DNA from: Haematobia irritans
Lineage: Eukaryota; Arthropoda; Insecta; Diptera; Muscidae
Length of the DNA: 64,000 nt
Assembly (NCBI RefSeq): GCF_050003625.1
Contig: NC_134397.1
Span: forward strand, 200,190,899-200,254,898
Direction of reading: 5' to 3'
The notes under the pieces were generated by a model, which did no database searches, had not been told where the DNA came from, and worked only from the letters and a program-made list of their open reading frames with translations. Below are positions 56,301 through 64,000 of the stretch, one piece after another (positions within the stretch are counted from its first letter, which is position 1; each line of letters starts with the position of its first letter). The translations under genes and the position numbers were made by a program.

Positions 56301-59300
56301 AAAGAACAAAAATAAAAACAATCCCACGCTCAGATATACACAACATCCCCATCACTCGCTACCATTTCTCATCATTGCATTGCATGCTCTCACTCTCAAA
56401 AAAATTTCAAGTAACATCATCTTTACATTAAACATATTCCAATTTGACGAGAAAGATCTCTGTACTATGCATTAGTTCATCGCATCTGTCCACAATTTAC
56501 TCTAAAAACAATACTCTTAAATGCATATCAGTATAAGAACGATGAAACGTTTAACATAAAATTAGCAAAAACTTCATGAAATGATATCTACCCATTTTTG
56601 ACGAAAATTTCTACAAATTTAATTACATGTGAACTAAAAATATTTCATTGAGAAATGTTGTACCAACTATTATTAACTATACACAAAAAAAATCTGATTC
56701 AATCACGAAATTAATTGATCCAATTAATTTTTTAATTGAAATTTCTTCAATCACAGAAATGATAGTATCAATTAAAAAATTAATTGAAGGCCAATTAAAC
56801 AATTAATTGATCCAATTAAAAAATTAATTGATACTATTAATTTTTGTGATTGATTTTTGTTTCAATTAAAATGTTTCAATTAAATTATTAATTGAATATT
56901 TTTTAAAACTCAATTAAAATTTTAATTGGAACAATTTTCGTGAACTTTTTTTCTGTGTAGGAATTGCCAGTAAGAAATTGCTATCCGCTTTCAAGTTCAA
57001 TTTTCATTAAAAAATATTTTCTCATACAAAAACTCTTTATAGTAAATTACACTTATTATTTAGAAAGTATTTTACATTTCATAAGTAGTTTTATAGTATG
57101 ACGAAAGAATTTTTAACTACCAGTTAAGAAAATTTTTAGGGAAATTTCCATCGTATTTTGTTAGGCTATGAACTAAACGATTGCTACTTAAAATTTGTAA
57201 AATTTCCTTTCGAGTAGTTAATTTTCGTTAAAGATACGAAATATGAACTAAAATTCTGGAAAATTCTTGTAATAAATTATTTTAAAAATCTTCTTAAATT
57301 TACGAGACACTTTTTTTCTGTGTAGACTTCCAAATAAGTTCCTCAAACTGCTTTTGCAACAGGATTTTTTTTTTGGGTTAAGGAAATAAAAATACATGCA
57401 GCTAGAATGGGCGTTGAATGGACAGGTAAAAAATATTACGTACTACGAATGGAAACGATTCAGCAGAAATTTGCTGGCACAACCCAAAGAATAATCTCAT
57501 AACACATATTTACAACAGAAGGAATCTAGCCATTCGAGAATATTTCGGCATCTCAATCACAACCGAGCACAATATTATAACATATGAACGAGACATATTC
57601 ACAAGACTTTTTTATACCCTACACCACAGGATGGTGGATCGAAATATTGCTCTAAGATCCCATAAAGTATATATATTCTGGGTCGTGGTGAAATTCTGCG
57701 TCGATCTGAGCATGTCCGTCCGTCCGTCCGTCCGTCTGTTGAAATCACTCTAACTTCCGAACGAAACAAGCTATCGACTTGAAACTTGGCACAAGTAGTT
57801 GTTATTGATGTAAGTCGGATGGTATTGCAAATGGGCCATATCGGTCCACTTTTACGTATAGCCCCCATATAAACGGACCCCCAAATTTGGTTTGCGAGGC
57901 CTCTAAGAGAAGCAAATTTCATCCGATCCGGCTGAAATTTGGTACATGGTGTTAGTATATGGTCTATAACAACCATGCAAAAATTTGTTTACATCGGTCT
58001 ATAATTACATAACAGGTTGGCTGATAAGTCCCTGGTCTAACAAAGAAAAACACATTTATTTTGTCTAAATTCGTTTTTATTATTCAACATAGTTCCCTTC
58101 AAGAGCGATAAAACGATTATAACAACCTTCCAATTTTTTTATACCATTTTGGAAGTACTCCTTCGGTTTTGCCTCAAAATAGGCCTCAGTTTCGGCGATC
58201 ACCTCTTCATTGCTGCCAAATTTTTTCCCTGCGAGCATCCTTTTGAGGTCTGAGAACAAGAAAAAGTCGCTGGGGGCCAGATCTGGAGAATACGGTGGGT
58301 GGGGAAGCAATTCCAAGCCCAATTCATGAATTTTTGCCATCATGCAAACAATGACTTGTGGTACGGTGCGTTGTCTTGGTGGAACAACACTTTTTTCTTC
58401 TTCATATGGGGCCGTTTTGCCGCGATTTCGACCTTCAAACGCTCCAATAACGCCATATAATAGTCACTGTTGATGGTTTTTCCCTTCTCAAGATAATCGA
58501 TAAAAATTATTTCATGCGCATCCCAAAAAACAGAGGCCATTACTTTGCCAACGGACTTTTGAGTCTTTCCACGCTTCGGAGACGGTAAAGGTCCCACCGG
58601 TCGCTGTCCACTCAGCCGACTGTCGATTGGACTCAGGAGTGTAGAGATGGAGCCGTGTTTCATCCATTGTCACTTATCGACGGAAAAACTTGGGTGTATT
58701 ACGAGTTAACAGCTGCAAATACCGCTCAGAATCATCAACACGTTGTTGTTTTTGGTCAAATGTGAGCTCGCGCGGCACCCATTTTGCACAAAGCTTCCGC
58801 ATATCCAAATATTGATGAATGATATGACCAACACGTTCCTTTGATATCGTTAAGGCCTCTGCTATCTCGATCAACTTCATTTTATGGTCATTCAAAATCA
58901 TTTTGTGGATTTTTTTGATGTTTTCGTGGGTAACCACCTCTTTCGGTCGTCCACTGCGTTCACCGTCCTCCGTGCTCATTTCACCACGCTTGAATTTTGC
59001 ATACCAATCAATTATTGTTGATTTCCCTGGGGCAGAGTCCGGAAACTCATTATCAAGCCAAGTTTTTGCTTCCACCGTATTGTTTCCCTTCAGAGAACAG
59101 TATTTTATCAAAACACGAAATTCCTTTTTTTCCATTTTTTTCACAATAACAAAAGTTGCTTCACAAAAGACGCTCTATCTCACAAACTAATTGACTTACA
59201 GACGTCAAATTTTGACACGAATCATTTGAAGGTAGGTACTAGAGGTCTGCATCGAATAACTTTTCACTACATGTATGCAATTCGCTGTCGAATATAGTAC

Positions 59301-61958
59301 ATACACTGTCTTTCTCTCAGAGCGCAAGTAGTGAAGTGAAGAGAACACTTGCTTGTCAAATACCACCAAGTACTTATCCGAAACAATATGTGTTCCGAAA
59401 AAAAGGAACAATAAAAATGTAAGTACTTGAGAAAAAGTACAACATGAATTCTCTTCACTTCACGTGGTACCACAAGTATTGCTCAGTTATGTGCGAAACA
59501 AAACTTTCCATTATTATTAATCATAGATATGTATGTATGTCACATATTTCATATATTTATGTATGTCACACACTTACCTTAACGTTTGCCGTTCTTTATA
59601 TCAATCCGAAAACATATAAAGGGTGATTCTTTTGAGGTTAGGATTTTCATGCATTAGTATTTGACAGATCACGTGGGATTTCAGACATGGTGTCAAAGAG
59701 AAAGATGCTCAGTATGCTTTGACATTTCATCATGAATAGACTTACTAACGAGCAACGCTTGCAAATCATTGAATTTTATTACCAAAATCAGTGGCAGAAA
59801 ATCCGCTTTTTTATCGACAAATTTTGTTCAGCGATGAGGCTCATTTCTGGTTGAATGGCTACGTAAATAAGCAAAATTGCCGCATTTGGAGTGAAGAGCA
59901 ACCAGAAGCCGTTCAAGAACTGCCCATGCATCCCGAAAAATGCACTGTTTGGTGTGGTTTGTACGCTGGTGGAATCATTGGACCGTATTTTTTCAAAGAT
60001 GCTGTTGGACGCAACGTTACGGTGAATGGCGATCGCTATCGTTCGATGCTAACAAACTTTTTGTTGCCAAAAATGGAAGAACTGAACTTGGTTGACATGT
60101 GGTTTCAACAAGATGGCGCTACATGCCACACAGCTCGCGATTCTATGGCCATTTTGAGGGAAAACTTCGGAGAACAATTCATCTCAAGAAATGGACCGGT
60201 AAGTTGGCCACCAAGATCATGCGATTTGACGCCTTTAGACTATTTTTTGTGGGGCTACGTCAAGTCTAAAGTCTACAGAAATAAGCCAGCAACTATTCCA
60301 GCTTTGGAAGACAACATTTCCGAAGAAATTCGGGCTATTCCGGCCGAAATGCTCGAAAAAGTTGCCCAAAATTGGACTTTCCGAATGGACCACCTAAGAC
60401 GCAGCCGCGGTCAACATTTAAATGAAATTATCTTCAAAAAGTAAATGTCATGGACCAATCTAACGTTTCAAATAAAGAACCGATGAGATTTTGCAAATTT
60501 TATGCGTTTTTTTTTTAAAAAAAGTTATCAAGCTCTTAACAAATCACCCTTTATTATGGAGAGTAACTGTTTTCTTGTATTTTTGAAACTGCACGTGGTA
60601 CATGGAGTACTCTATGAAGTTTTGTTCTCGCAACATACTCGACGTAATCACACTGAGTACACTTCAATAAGAGAGAAAGAGGAATATGTGTTTGTTGGTA
60701 GTAAAGACATCAGAGTAGCAACTAGAAGTTACTCGTGGCTTTTGGTGTTCATTAAAATGTGTACCAATTGTTTTCCGACTCTCTCAAATATATGTACTCA
60801 TTTAGCAAGTACACGTGTACTCTGCATTTACAAATGGAATTGTGCAGACCTCTAGTAGGTACTATATAAAAATAATATGCATTTAATACTAGCGACGCCA
60901 TCTATGTGTCAGACCGGGTTCTTATCAGCCAACCTGTTAATATTTTAATGTATTCTTCTTCTTCGTGTGCCATCAAAGTCCTTTACCGATGACTTTAATT
61001 TCCAAATTTAGTCTCGACTTCAAACAAAAATTATGCTATTTTTCAAGTAAACATAAAGTGTGGAAAAAATCTCCTATATTTGAATGCTTTTTAGCCTTGT
61101 CAAACAACTCAAAGACGATTTCATTAATTTTAAAGAATTTTTAAAGCCAAGTTATCCTTAGCCTAACGAAATTTTCTTTCATGTTAATATACCCATATTG
61201 AAAAACGACTTCATTTAAAAAGGTATCGACTTTTGGACAAGGAAAAGTCAGAGAAATGCGTCTTCTATGCTAAGCAAAATTCGCATTTGTATTTGAAGGA
61301 TATCAAATCTTTGGTCTCATAACAATATTTTTTTCAGTGTTTGAATGTATGACTACAATCATGTCCTCTCTCAGTATTAATACCTTTTCACTTTATCTAT
61401 CCCTTAATGCCCTTCCTTCTATTTGTTGGCCAATGTAAAGGTCCCAATAAGGGCCAGCACCATTTTGCAAACTTTTGTTCAATCAGTTCACATCGGTTCG
61501 AACCTTGATCACCTTTTCTTTATTTGATAATGTCCTTATATCAAATATTTTAAATTTTCTTACTATTCTCATTCATTCACACTCACTCACACACCATCTA
61601 AACTTCGGGCATCACCGAATACAGAAAACTTCACAGGTTTATCCAATTGTATCAAACGTATTCGTCGATTATCCTCCTTCAATTCACGACCATACTCCTT
61701 GGGGAAATATCCCAGGCTATTGGTAGCAAGTTTCCAAACAATTTTCGATGTTTTATATTTAATACACGACACTAAAGTTCTTGATTCCAAACATTGTTTT
61801 TGATTTCGCAGCACATAGGCATCACTGTCTGTTAATAAATCGCGTGGGCGATTATTCAGGGTTGCATTTGTAGCCGCCTCTGCAAATGTCTCCTTAAGAA
61901 GGCCAGCACTAATTAATATTAGAATATGTTGGAATGAAATTATTTTTATCAGAGGCAT
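44400..61958 (-). CDS. Osiris-family protein (DUF1676), 4 exons over 17.6 kb
   Basis: Osiris proteins are insect-specific secretory or membrane proteins; some members act in cuticle formation. Exon 1, 61958-61595: signal peptide (MPLIKIISFQHILILISAGL), then the two-Cys region QCLESRTLVSCIKYK and WKLATNSLGYFP. Exon 2, 51576-51451: ALSKFIKRSMEYFGQNHAI...GVRITSNEV. Exon 3, 44964-44719: basic KKKQRKWAILLPLIILIKI then a long hydrophobic span (TLVSLILGVMALNILIVGGGG), the membrane segment of the family. Exon 4, 44563-44400: Gly/Ser-rich, ending LDTISRRIQ. Every intron splits a codon in phase 1 (donors GTGTGT, GTAAGT, GTAAGT; acceptors TTTTTAG, TTTTCAG, CAACCAG), giving 299 residues, a usual Osiris length. 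The AQxLAY motif is not clear; AGQYYS or KAYQGYN may stand in. The start was chosen at the signal peptide; an in-frame ATG exists at 62036. Introns 1 and 2 (10.0 and 6.5 kb) are full of repeats. Which Osiris paralogue it is cannot be settled here. Confidence 0.88.
45030..46588. repeat. 29-bp satellite array 1 (Osiris intron 2), with higher-order repeat
   Basis: Opens with GGTAGAATTCTACCAAAAA (45034) and the flank seen at 19640. About 48 copies of TTTTCTATAGAAATAAAA plus GACAAAA follow. A block with shared odd variants (TTTTTAGAGAAAAAATA, ATAAAATGTTCACAATA) at about 45271-45560 recurs at 45765-46055, an offset of about 495 bp or 17 units. Confidence 0.9.
46589..47410. repeat. Triplicated intron segment, copy 1, with SINE
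   Basis: From CACCATAGCGATTGG through ATCTGGCAACACCGACAC and AACTAGTTAGTTCCAGAAC to TTCGGAATTAAGGTTACTTTC. Nearly identical to 48151-48640 once the SINE is removed. Confidence 0.85.
47008..47359 (-). mobile_element. SINE copy with 14-bp target duplication
   Basis: Tail first as GGTTAGGTTAGGTTATG, body, B box GATTCGATTCC-like in reverse (about 47295-47305) and GGAGCCACCGTGG at the right. The duplication ATCCGCAGTAGTTA is at 46994-47007 and 47360-47373. The paralogous segment at about 48565-48580 has the site once, without the SINE. Confidence 0.9.
47411..48150. repeat. 29-bp satellite array 2
   Basis: About 25 copies of the same unit, starting directly after GGTTACTTTCTATAG. Confidence 0.9.
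48151..48620. repeat. Triplicated intron segment, copy 2 (empty site)
   Basis: Matches 46600-47410 without the SINE, with few differences; it includes TCCGCAGTAGTTACTTCTGC. Confidence 0.85.
48621..48985. repeat. 29-bp satellite array 3
   Basis: About 12 copies of the same unit. Confidence 0.9.
48986..49835. repeat. Triplicated intron segment, copy 3, more diverged, with SINE
   Basis: CACCATAGTGATTG, TCTGGCAACACCGACACC, GAAGCGAAAGTGACAG, GTTAGTTCCAGAACGAC, AACAAAACGTGAG and TTCGGAATCAAGGTTACTTTC follow in the same order as copies 1 and 2, with more substitutions and small insertions. Confidence 0.8.
49231..49548 (-). mobile_element. SINE copy
   Basis: GTTAGGTTAGGTTAGGTGGC at the left, B box in reverse (GGAATCGAACCC, about 49484-49495), GTGGCTCCC at the right. 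Flanking TCATTC at 49225-49230 and 49549-49554. Part of the central body is deleted near 49414. Confidence 0.85.
49640..50645. repeat. Degenerate ~30-bp repeat (TTCCGCACTAGTT type)
   Basis: Loose repeats of TTCCGCAC, TAGTTACTTCGG, CAT/AAT and TTGGCTTGC run for about 1 kb, with similar stretches at 46920-47005 and 48500-48570. There is no long open frame. It looks like an old minisatellite unrelated to the 29-bp unit. Confidence 0.6.
50648..50935 (+). mobile_element. SINE copy
   Basis: GCCACTGTGGTACAATGG (A box), GTGGGTTTAAATCCAG (decayed B box) and the body to AATGGACTGAATAGTCTAAG. The TAACC tail is lost. Confidence 0.85.
50936..51450. other. Osiris intron 2, remainder
   Basis: No element or gene recognised up to exon 2. 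Confidence 0.4.
51577..52224. other. Osiris intron 1, distal part
   Basis: AT-rich, no recognised element. Confidence 0.4.
52225..53659. mobile_element. CAC...GTG non-autonomous element, 1.4 kb
   Basis: CACCCAGAAAAAAGTG at the left and CACTTTTTTCTGGGTG at the right, identical over 16 bp when inverted, with TA on both sides. There is no transposase. It contains a 25-bp tandem pair, ACCCACGCGCAAACA with ATCGATT, at 53096-53145. Confidence 0.75.
53660..54113. other. Osiris intron 1, unremarkable stretch
   Basis: No feature is supported. Confidence 0.35.
55719..55866 (-). other. Two tRNA-like stretches (not intact tRNA genes)
   Basis: On the minus strand GGTTCGATTCC at 55732-55722 is a perfect B box without a visible A box. 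At 55815-55799 CCGAGTTCAATGCTCGG folds as a T arm, with TGGCACAGAGGGAGAG as an A-box-like stretch about 40 nt upstream and an anticodon-loop-like CTTGAAAA between them. The acceptor ends do not pair (GCGTGGG against TGCATCC), so I do not call a functional tRNA. Confidence 0.45.
56682..56957. mobile_element. CAC...GTG element rich in ATTAATTG palindromes
   Basis: CACAAAAAAAATCTG at the left, CTTTTTTTCTGTG at the right, TA on both sides (56680-56681, 56958-56959). Interior TTAATTGATCCAATTAA palindromes place it with 18106-18681. Confidence 0.75.
57611..58011 (+). repeat. mini-me A, 5' part
   Basis: Head (TATACCCTACACCACAGG) with a small deletion, GTCC tract at 57717-57737, one and a half body units, cut by the mariner. 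Confidence 0.8.
58080..59144 (-). pseudogene. mariner transposase pseudogene, nearly full length
   Basis: Starts about 59138 (MEKKEFRVLIKYC). The helix-turn-helix region (ALTISKERVGHIIHQYL), WVPRELTFDQKQ (mariner WVPHEL motif), MASVFWDAHEIIFIDYL, the second catalytic Asp in FHQDNAPYHKS and the third in YSPDLAPSDFFLF are all visible. Breaks: loss of frame around 58664-58674, destroying the region after the first Asp, and another at about 58343. Ends at 58080 with GNYVE. Inactive. Confidence 0.88.
59619..60551 (+). mobile_element. DD41D (rosa-like) transposon, internally deleted, nested in hAT
   Basis: AAGGGTGATTCTTTTGAGG at the left and AAATCACCCTT at the right, TA on both sides (59617-59618, 60552-60553). 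It is a different subfamily from 34252 and 41139 (shorter, different ends). Confidence 0.85.
59731..60444 (+). pseudogene. DD41D transposase with internal deletion
   Basis: The authentic start MNRLTNEQRLQIIEFYYQNQ (59731-59790) is joined out of frame to the catalytic half, which is then uninterrupted: first Asp in ILFSDEAHFWLNGYV, CGLYAGGIIGPYFF, second Asp in MWFQQDGATCHTARD, third Asp in SCDLTPLDYFLWGYV, ending IIFKK at 60444. Forty-one residues separate the last two Asp. The deletion removes the DNA-binding half and breaks the frame; the rest carries no stop, so the loss looks recent. Confidence 0.88.
60938..61594. other. Osiris intron 1, proximal part, with a CAC...GTG element end
   Basis: About 61225-61344 is the reverse of 32884-33010 and ends in ATTTTTTTCAGTG. 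The rest, including CACACTCACTCACAC at the exon 1 donor, shows no element. Confidence 0.55.
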
Positions 61959-62095
61959 TATATTTTGATTATTTTTGATATGTATTTTGAGTTTTTTTTT
62001 GCTTGCTTTAATTTCACTTTTTGTTTTCTCACACACTCAACTCGTAAATATAATGGAAAGTGTGCGTGATACGATTGTAAGGAGTTGAACTAGAA

Positions 62096-62132
62096 GAATG
62101 ACAGGAAAATTATCTAGGCAACTGCTTTTATG
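62096..62132 (-). promoter_or_regulatory. Possible core promoter of the Osiris gene
   Basis: On the minus strand CATAAAAG (about 62132-62125) and TCATTC (62101-62096) about 28 bp further on, roughly 140 bp before the ATG. Plausible by position and spacing only. Confidence 0.4.
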
Positions 62133-62411
62133 TGCCACTATAATCTCTGGATGCTGACTAAGACGAGTATGTGCATATTTCTAACAACATTCATCATTGG
62201 CTTTGTAATAAAAGTGCAAGCAAAGACAAATGTCAGGATGATGTAGACATTCACAATGGCATTATGAACATCTCACGTAAATATCTGTAGCAAGATCTCA
62301 TAAATATAATCGAATTCAGTGTTGCCAATGCAGTGGTAATTCTGCGTTATTGGCAAGAATATCTTAGATGTCGAGCAAAAAAAGGCGTTCCCAAAAAAGT
62401 AGTGAACATTT
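62133..62411. other. Upstream DNA of the Osiris gene
   Basis: No repeat or gene recognised; probably upstream regulatory DNA. Confidence 0.4.
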
Positions 62412-63837
62412 TATTATACCCACCACCATAGAATGGTGACGGGGGTATAATAAGTTTGTCATTCCGTTTGTAACACATCGAAATATCGATTTCCGACTAT
62501 ATAAAGTATATATATTCTTGATCAGGGAGAAATTCTAAGACGATATAACGATGTCCGTCTGTCCGTCTGTCTGTCTGTCTGTTGTAATCACGCTACAGTC
62601 TTCAATAATGAAGCAATCGTGCTGAAATTTTGCACACACTCGTCTTTTGTCTGCAGGCAGGTCAAGTTTGAAGATGGGCTATATCGGTCCAGGTTTTGAT
62701 ATAGTCCCCATATAAACCGACCTCCCGATTTGGGGTCTTGGGCTTATAGAAATCGAAGTTTTTATCCAATTTGCCTGAAATTTGAAATCTAGAGGTATTT
62801 TATGACCATAAAGAGGTGTGCCAAAAATGGTGAGTATCGGTTCATGTTTTGGTATAGCCCCCATATAGACCGATCTCCCGGTTTTTCTTCTTGGGCTTAT
62901 AGAAACCGCAGTTTTTATTCAATTTACCTGAAATTGGAAATCTAGAGGTATTGTAGGACCACAAATACGTGTGCCAAAAATTGTGAGTATCGATCCATGT
63001 TTTGGTATGGTCCCCATATAAAACGACCTCCCGACTTGGGGTTTTGGGCTTATAGAAACCGTAGTTTTTATCGAATTTGTCTGAAATTGGAAATCTAGAG
63101 GTATTTTAGGATCATAAAGAGGTGTGCCGAAAATGGTGGGTATCGGTCCATATGTTGGTATAGCCCCCATATAGACCGATTTCCCGATTTTACTTCTTGG
63201 GCTTCTAGAATCCGAAGTTTTTATCCTATTTGCCTGAAATTGGAAATCTAGAGGTATTATCGGGTCATAAAGAGGTGTGCCGAAAACGGTGAGTATCGGT
63301 CCATATTTTAGTATAGCCCCCATAAGAACGATCTCCCGATTTAACTCCTTGGGTTTCTAGAAACCGTAGTTTTTATCTGATTTGCCTGAAATTGTAAATA
63401 TTCTGGTATTTTAGGCTCACAAAAACGTGTATCGGATTAAGTTTTTGTCGGTCCATTAGGTAATGCCTTCATATAGACCGACTTCACTTCTTGAGGATGT
63501 AGAAGGCGCACAGATCATGAAAATTGCTTGAAACTCAATGTAAAATTTCCAGATTTTACTTCTACAGATTTAATATTTCAAATCAAGACGTTATTTTATA
63601 ATTTTCTTGCACACTTACAAGAGATGTTAATGATTCCTCTAAAACTCAAACAAAAATGGTCCTTATAAATCCAGAATCTGATATAGTCCTCATAGGTGAA
63701 ATCTTTAAATTTATCTTCGGGAAGTGCCCTCAAGTCCTCAAGCCCTCCTGAAATTTCAAAGGAAACCCTAATATTTGGTTCATGGTGGTGGGTATTTAAG
63801 ATTCGGCCCGGCCGAACTTAGTGCTGTATATACTTGT
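62412..63837 (+). repeat. mini-me-like element, subfamily B, full length
   Basis: Head TATACCCACCACCATAGAATGG at 62415, GTCCGTCTGTCTGTCTGTCTG tract at 62552-62582, five body units of about 155 bp, the unique 3' part and the tail with GGCCCGGCC and ACTTGTTT. Same length and order as 21041-22323. Confidence 0.85.
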
Positions 63838-64000
63838 TTTTGTAATAAAATGTTCAATACCCCCCATATAAAAGGACCCCCAAATTTGGCTTGCGGGGAC
63901 TCTAATATAAGCAATTTTCATCCGATCCAGCTGAAATTTGGTACATGGTTTTAGCATATGATCTCTAACAACCATGCAAAAATTGCTCCACATCGGTCCA
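63838..64000 (+). repeat. mini-me A body fragment, continues outside window
   Basis: One body unit (CCCCATATAAAAGGACCCCC, TTCATCCGATCCAGCTG) reaching the window edge. Confidence 0.7.

Larger units (their letters stand above)
54114..57322. mobile_element. Possible large CAC...GTG element, 3.2 kb
   Basis: CACTGAAAAAACAGTG at the left and CACTTTTTTTCTGTG at the right, TA on both sides. The ends are close but not identical, so this could be two elements' ends instead of one. The interior holds two tRNA-like stretches (55719-55860) and a nested element at 56682-56957; no transposase is recognised. Confidence 0.45.
59240..60854. mobile_element. hAT-like non-autonomous element
   Basis: Perfect 12-bp ends TAGAGGTCTGCA / TGCAGACCTCTA with an 8-bp duplication GTAGGTAC at 59232-59239 and 60855-60862. 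The first mariner copy (2237-2252) shows the site uninterrupted. An 8-bp duplication and a TARNG end are hAT features. No hAT transposase; without the nested element it would be about 0.68 kb. GAGTACAC / GTACTT stretches repeat inside it. Confidence 0.85.
58012..60937 (-). mobile_element. mariner, irritans-like, carrying a nested hAT element
   Basis: Terminal repeats ACAGGTTGGCTGATAAGTCC at the left and its inverted partner ending CCAACCTGT at the right, TA on both sides (58010-58011, 60938-60939). Without the insertion (59240-60862) it is about 1.3 kb, the normal mariner size. Confidence 0.88.

Noticed and set aside
61475..61726. Plus-strand open frame of 83 codons
   Set aside because: It overlaps Osiris exon 1 on the opposite strand, which has clear family motifs; it is a shadow frame.
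61959..62036. Upstream in-frame ATG extending the Osiris protein by 26 residues
   Set aside because: The extension is Lys-rich and would bury the signal peptide; the internal ATG directly precedes a normal signal peptide.

Overview
The window looks like nuclear DNA of a higher fly, most likely a muscid such as Stomoxys, Haematobia or Musca. This is an inference from AT-rich sequence, dipteran mini-me repeats with (GTCY)n tracts, irritans-type mariner ends, sarcocystatin-like cystatins and an Osiris gene. Host coding sequence is only about 2 kb of 64 kb. The rest is nested transposable elements and satellite-like repeats, and most long open frames are repeat artefacts.

Host genes. (1) Three cystatin genes (cysteine protease inhibitors, family I25) form a loose cluster. 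Cystatin 1 is on + with exons at 3363-3437, 3524-3642 and 10541-10745 and a 6.9 kb transposon-filled intron. Cystatin 2 is on - with exons at 23689-23778, 23562-23594 and 23031-23351. Cystatin 3 is on + with exons at 31844-31939, 32009-32041 and 32341-32661. Genes 2 and 3 are head-to-head duplicates that share a 33-nt micro-exon, TATA/initiator layout and an upstream conserved block. (2) One Osiris-family (DUF1676) gene on - has four exons between 44400 and 61958. All splice phases agree and predict 299 residues, with introns of 6.5 and 10 kb made of repeats.

Layout. 1-2320: mini-me subfamily C and a deleted mariner. 2321-10801: cystatin 1, whose second intron holds two mini-me families, a CAC...GTG element, a LINE and the SINE that shares its 3' tail. 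10802-22760: mini-me A, B and C copies, a second LINE with a mini-me nested in it, and further CAC...GTG elements. 22920-24052: cystatin 2 and its promoter. 24258-31260: a mini-me carrying a 1.3 kb solo LTR, and a dead DD37E transposon. 31678-32826: cystatin 3. 32884-44070: more mini-me elements, two DD41D transposon copies, a large CAC...GTG element and SINE fragments. 44275-62132: the Osiris gene. Its introns contain a 29-bp satellite with higher-order structure, a triplicated segment with SINE insertions, and a mariner holding a hAT element that itself holds a DD41D element. 62133-64000: promoter-distal DNA and mini-me B and A.

The repeats can be dated relative to each other, because uninterrupted copies of the same host repeat elsewhere in the window act as empty sites. 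This exposes target-site duplications: 2 bp for the CAC...GTG elements, 8 bp for hAT, 9-14 bp for LINEs and SINEs, and 4 bp for the solo LTR. The two least routine observations are the SINE/LINE pair sharing a 3' tail side by side, and a diverse CAC...GTG, 2-bp-duplication set of non-autonomous elements, some carrying tRNA-like modules.
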